A DNA stretch of 5,938 bases from Chitinophagaceae bacterium (lineage in GTDB: Bacteria > Bacteroidota > Bacteroidia > Chitinophagales > Chitinophagaceae): assembly GCA_947459455.1 (NCBI GenBank), contig CANHEC010000160.1:1-5938 (forward strand). Reading direction: 5' to 3'. Shown piece after piece: positions 5,838 to 5,938 of this stretch. Each line of letters starts with the position of its first letter. Within the stretch, counting starts at the first letter, position 1. The notes beneath the pieces were generated by a model. That model made no database searches. It saw only the letters and a program-made list of their open reading frames with translations, and had not been told where the DNA came from. Position numbers and translations under genes: made by a program.

Positions 5838-5938
5838 AAACGTGAAAGCGGCGCAGCCTCGAACTTGTGAACCCGTGAACTCGTGAACTTTCGAACCCTG
5901 GAACTTGTGAAAATTGAAGGCAAAAGGCTCAAAGCAAA
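5838..5938. repeat. 101-bp exact direct repeat, copy 2 (runs to window end)
   Basis: Second copy of 5610-5710, 228 bp downstream, continuing to the last base of the window. The 127 bp between the copies (5711-5837) use similar words but do not repeat exactly. The zero divergence implies a recent duplication or gene conversion. Confidence 0.95.

Larger units (their letters stand above)
5378..5938. repeat. Word-repeat island B, non-coding, upstream of dus, open at window edge
   Basis: At least 560 bp without a credible gene. Plus-strand order: heptamers (5399-5447), hexamers (5452-5494), a GCGCAGAC junction (5496-5503), octamer words (5507-5582), GTGAAAG heptamers (5587-5620), GCGCAGCC (5623-5630), octamers (5631-5685), GGCAAAAGGCTCAAAGCAAA (5691-5710), GGAAGGC heptamers (5719-5733), a more diverged stretch (5745-5785), octamers, then the second copy of the 101-bp unit to the window end. 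Words and block order match island A in the same orientation. Long minus-strand open frames here encode periodic peptides (FTSSRVRKF, FTSSRVHKF) that mirror the 8-bp words: 24 bp is three words and eight codons. Confidence 0.87.

Noticed and set aside
5447..5932. 161-codon minus-strand open frame (and a 108-codon one inside it) encoding periodic FTSSRVRKF-like peptides
   Set aside because: The peptide period follows the 8-bp DNA words (24 bp is 8 codons), several frames are open at once, and the start sits inside a repeat unit. This is repeat translation and not a repeat-protein gene.
5536..5938. CRISPR array
   Set aside because: The 47-bp copies are not evenly spaced (93 and 228 bp), the intervals are themselves repeat words rather than unique spacers, and no cas gene is nearby.
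3691..5938. Insertion sequence, transposon or diversity-generating retroelement
   Set aside because: No transposase or reverse transcriptase, no terminal inverted repeats or target duplication visible; dus is a housekeeping gene.

Overview
The window looks like a chromosomal segment of a Bacteroidota bacterium, probably Chitinophagales/Chitinophagaceae. The reasons are protein style (a GVIRPTTE glutamate racemase, an S41 lipoprotein, a Dus protein with an N-terminal LLLAPMEDVSDPPFR block), the absence of Shine-Dalgarno sequences, and TAnnTTTG promoter boxes directly in front of start codons. No taxonomic search was possible, so family level is inference.

Layout, left to right. Positions 2-652 (+) hold the 3' part of murI (glutamate racemase), cut by the window edge. 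A 171-bp convergent gap follows, with a weak hairpin and a small degenerate repeat that runs into the stop codon of the next gene. All remaining genes are on the minus strand. Positions 2308-824 encode a 494-aa S41-family peptidase lipoprotein with its own promoter. Positions 3023-2340 encode MtgA, a monofunctional peptidoglycan glycosyltransferase. Positions 3612-3082 encode a 176-aa secreted or membrane-associated protein of unknown function, probably co-transcribed with mtgA. Positions 5357-4320 encode a DusB-type tRNA-dihydrouridine synthase.

Two long non-coding repeat islands (about 3691-4324 and 5378-5938, the second running off the window) lie on either side of the dus gene. They are built from short tandem words of three lengths: 6 bp (GGTCAA/GGTCGA), 7 bp (GGAAGGC, GTGAAAG) and 8 bp (GTGAACTC, TCGAACCC). 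These are arranged in blocks with a recurring GCGCAGCC junction, plus a 14-bp tandem array, a 47-bp sequence present three times, and a 101-bp exact repeat 228 bp apart. The islands share words in the same orientation, so dus sits between direct repeats. Open frames inside them are by-products of the repeat and not genes.

Functionally, murI and mtgA both serve peptidoglycan synthesis (D-glutamate supply and glycan-strand polymerisation). The S41 lipoprotein and the 176-aa protein are envelope proteins of unknown role. dus is a tRNA-modification gene with no evident link to the others. The most unusual content is the repeat islands, together with three promoters placed so close to start codons (ATG, GTG, TTG) that the mRNAs are predicted to be leaderless or nearly so. 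No defence system, mobile element, CRISPR array or RNA gene is visible.
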